This document shows positions 5,083 through 5,829 of a stretch of 5,829 nt of DNA, one piece after another. Positions within the stretch are counted from its first letter, which is position 1; every line of letters begins with the position of its first letter. The translations under genes and the position numbers were made by a program. The notes below the pieces were generated by a model. It had not been told where the DNA came from. It saw nothing but the letters and a program-made list of their open reading frames with translations, and searched no databases. Origin of the DNA: Clostridiales bacterium (GTDB taxonomy: Bacteria; Bacillota; Clostridia; Oscillospirales; CAG-272). Where the stretch lies: contig DXYE01000149.1 of the NCBI GenBank assembly GCA_019415985.1, forward strand, positions 1 to 5,829, given 5' to 3'.

Positions 5083-5120
5083 ACGCTATGAACGGATAAA
5101 GTTTGTAGCGTTTTTTCTTT
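5083..5120 (+). terminator. Factor-independent terminator after the Xre gene
   Basis: ACGCTATGAAC (5083-5093) pairs with GTTTGTAGCGT (5101-5111) over 11 positions including two wobbles, around a GGATAAA loop. The stem ends in a run of six T's (5111-5116), then C and TTT. It lies 35 bases after the Xre stop and separates the regulator transcript from the mobilization genes. Confidence 0.78.
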
Positions 5121-5179
5121 GTCAGAAGGTAGCCAAATTCTCCGTTTCCGTATTACTTAGGTACGAAGAAAGAAACGAT

Positions 5180-5272
5180 AGCAAGCACAGCAAGTGCGGC
5201 CGCACTTGCGGATTTCCGCTTTAGGGGAGCCCCTGCCCCTAAACCGAAAAACGCTTGCTGGGATAATCCCAG
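5180..5272 (+). other. Palindrome-rich region, candidate origin of transfer (oriT)
   Basis: The 184 bases before mobC contain no gene but a dense set of symmetric sequences: a 20-bp perfect palindrome (5190-5209), an 8-bp inverted repeat TTTAGGGG/CCCCTAAA (5220-5227 with 5236-5243), a hairpin CTGGGA-TAA-TCCCAG (5258-5272), and outer arms AGCAAGC (5180-5186) and GCTTGCT (5253-5259). Origins of transfer usually sit just upstream of the accessory protein and relaxase genes and carry such repeats. I do not recognise a nick site with certainty. Confidence 0.5.
5190..5209. repeat. 20-bp perfect palindrome
   Basis: GCAAGTGCGGCCGCACTTGC reads identically on both strands, with no spacer. Its centre is very GC-rich, and the CAAGTGCG half resembles the AAGTGCG part of some MOB_Q-type nick regions. 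That resemblance may be fortuitous because the relaxase here looks MOB_P. A binding site for a dimeric protein such as MobC or Xre is equally possible. Confidence 0.6.
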
Positions 5273-5300
5273 ACCCTTATGAGAAACGGAGGAACACGCC

Positions 5301-5630
5301 ATGGCAAACCGAAAGCGGCCCATCATCCTGCGCTGCCCGGTGACAGCGCAGGAACGGGCGCTGATTGAACAGAAGATGGCCCAGCTCCCCACACAGCGGA
5401 TCGGCGCCTATCTGCGGAAGATGGCGATTGACGGATATATCATCTATACCGACACCACGGATATCAAGGCGTTCACCGCAGAGCTGTCCGCCATCGGCCG
5501 AAATATCAACCAGATCGCAAAGAAGCTGAACGCCGGCGGCCCTGCCTACCAGTCGGATATCCAGGAAATCCGGGAAAGGCAGGAACAGATATGGCAGTTA
5601 CAAAGACACATCCTATCAAGTCTACGCTGA
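5301..5630 (+). CDS. mobC: MobC-family mobilization accessory protein
   Basis: This 109-residue protein matches the MobC pattern. An N-terminal segment (RKRPIILRCPVTAQERALIEQKMAQLPTQRIGAYLRKMAIDG, 4-45) has the strand plus two helices expected of a ribbon-helix-helix DNA-binding fold, followed by the family hallmark IGRNINQIAKKLNAGG (65-80) and a C-terminal helix. Such proteins bind at oriT and help the relaxase open and nick DNA. GGAGG sits eight bases upstream of the ATG. Its end overlaps the relaxase start by 40 bases in another frame, so the pair is co-translated. GC content is clearly higher than in the cargo block to the left. Confidence 0.92.
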   Translation: MANRKRPIILRCPVTAQERALIEQKMAQLPTQRIGAYLRKMAIDGYIIYTDTTDIKAFTAELSAIGRNINQIAKKLNAGGPAYQSDIQEIRERQEQIWQLQRHILSSLR

Positions 5631-5829
5631 AAGCGGCCATCGACTATATCTGCAATCCCGAAAAGACAGACGGGAAGCTGCTGGTATCTTCCTATGGCTG
5701 CGCCGCTGAAACAGCGGACATTGAATTTTCCTGGACCCGCCGCCATGCCATCGACAAGGGGACGCACCTGGGCCGCCATCTGATCCAGGCGTTTGAGCCT
5801 GGGGAGGTGACGCCGGAGGAAGCCCATGA
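5591..5829 (+). CDS. Relaxase/mobilization nuclease, N-terminal part
   Basis: The first 79 residues of a relaxase are present; the frame stays open to the window edge (two bases of codon 80 remain). The N-terminus MAVTKTHPIKSTLKAAIDYICNPEKT has the form of motif I of MOB_P-type relaxases, where a tyrosine (here Tyr19 in DYICNPEKT) attacks DNA at the nick site. GRHLIQAFEPGEVTPEEAH (61-79) is the typical continuation in Firmicute elements. The metal-binding histidine motif would come later and is not in the window. AGGA lies about six bases upstream of the ATG, inside mobC. Family assignment is firm; completeness and activity cannot be judged. Confidence 0.92.
   Translation, partial: MAVTKTHPIKSTLKAAIDYICNPEKTDGKLLVSSYGCAAETADIEFSWTRRHAIDKGTHLGRHLIQAFEPGEVTPEEAH

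Noticed and set aside
5153..5392. Minus-strand 79-codon frame across the proposed oriT and mobC start
   Set aside because: It is antisense to mobC and spans palindromes; composition is explained by the GC-rich opposite strand.
5546..5827. Minus-strand 93-codon frame
   Set aside because: It is the shadow of the mobC end and the relaxase start, both of which have clear family motifs.
1..5829. CRISPR array, tRNA, rRNA or insertion-sequence ends
   Set aside because: No regularly spaced long repeats, cloverleaf, rRNA segments, transposase or paired terminal repeats were seen.

Overview
The window looks like part of an integrative conjugative or mobilizable element from a Gram-positive host, most likely a gut Clostridia-type Firmicute. 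The reasons are the strong GGAGG-type ribosome sites, an Xre regulator, MobC and relaxase of the kinds common in Tn1549/CTn-like elements, a Cys-rich KTR protein of the kind found in Tn916-like cargo, and factor-independent terminators. The host assignment is inference. No integrase, attachment site or complete transfer apparatus lies inside the window.

Layout. Positions 1-500 hold the first four codons of a minus-strand gene, its hairpin-rich leader, and a series of hairpins and terminators around a doubtful 36-codon ORF. Positions 505-687 may carry a gene remnant. Positions 675-4595 are a minus-strand cargo block, visibly AT-richer than the right end. In transcription order it encodes a small excisionase-like HTH protein, an OmpR-family response regulator, an ABC ATPase, an ABC-2-type permease, a sensor histidine kinase and a Cys-rich KTR protein, and it ends in a strong terminator. 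Genes overlap or are closely spaced except for a 111-bp gap before the ATPase. Positions 4691-5116 carry a plus-strand Xre regulator with its own terminator. Positions 5180-5272 carry a palindrome-rich stretch proposed as oriT. MobC and the N-terminus of a MOB_P-type relaxase, both plus strand and GC-rich, fill the right end.

How it may work. A near-consensus promoter (TTGATA, 17 bp, TATAAT) with a 7-4-7 inverted repeat in its spacer drives HTH plus response regulator. Four CTTGA direct repeats at exactly 11-bp period span the end of the regulator gene and the start of the ATPase promoter region. They are the expected form of an OmpR/PhoB-type operator, so the regulator probably activates ATPase, permease, kinase and KTR. 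The ATPase resembles BcrA/LanF-type exporters and has glutamate at the Q-loop position. The kinase has one N-terminal membrane segment and no extracellular sensor. The simplest reading is a transferable, self-regulated resistance module against a peptide antibiotic or lantibiotic. The substrate cannot be read from sequence.
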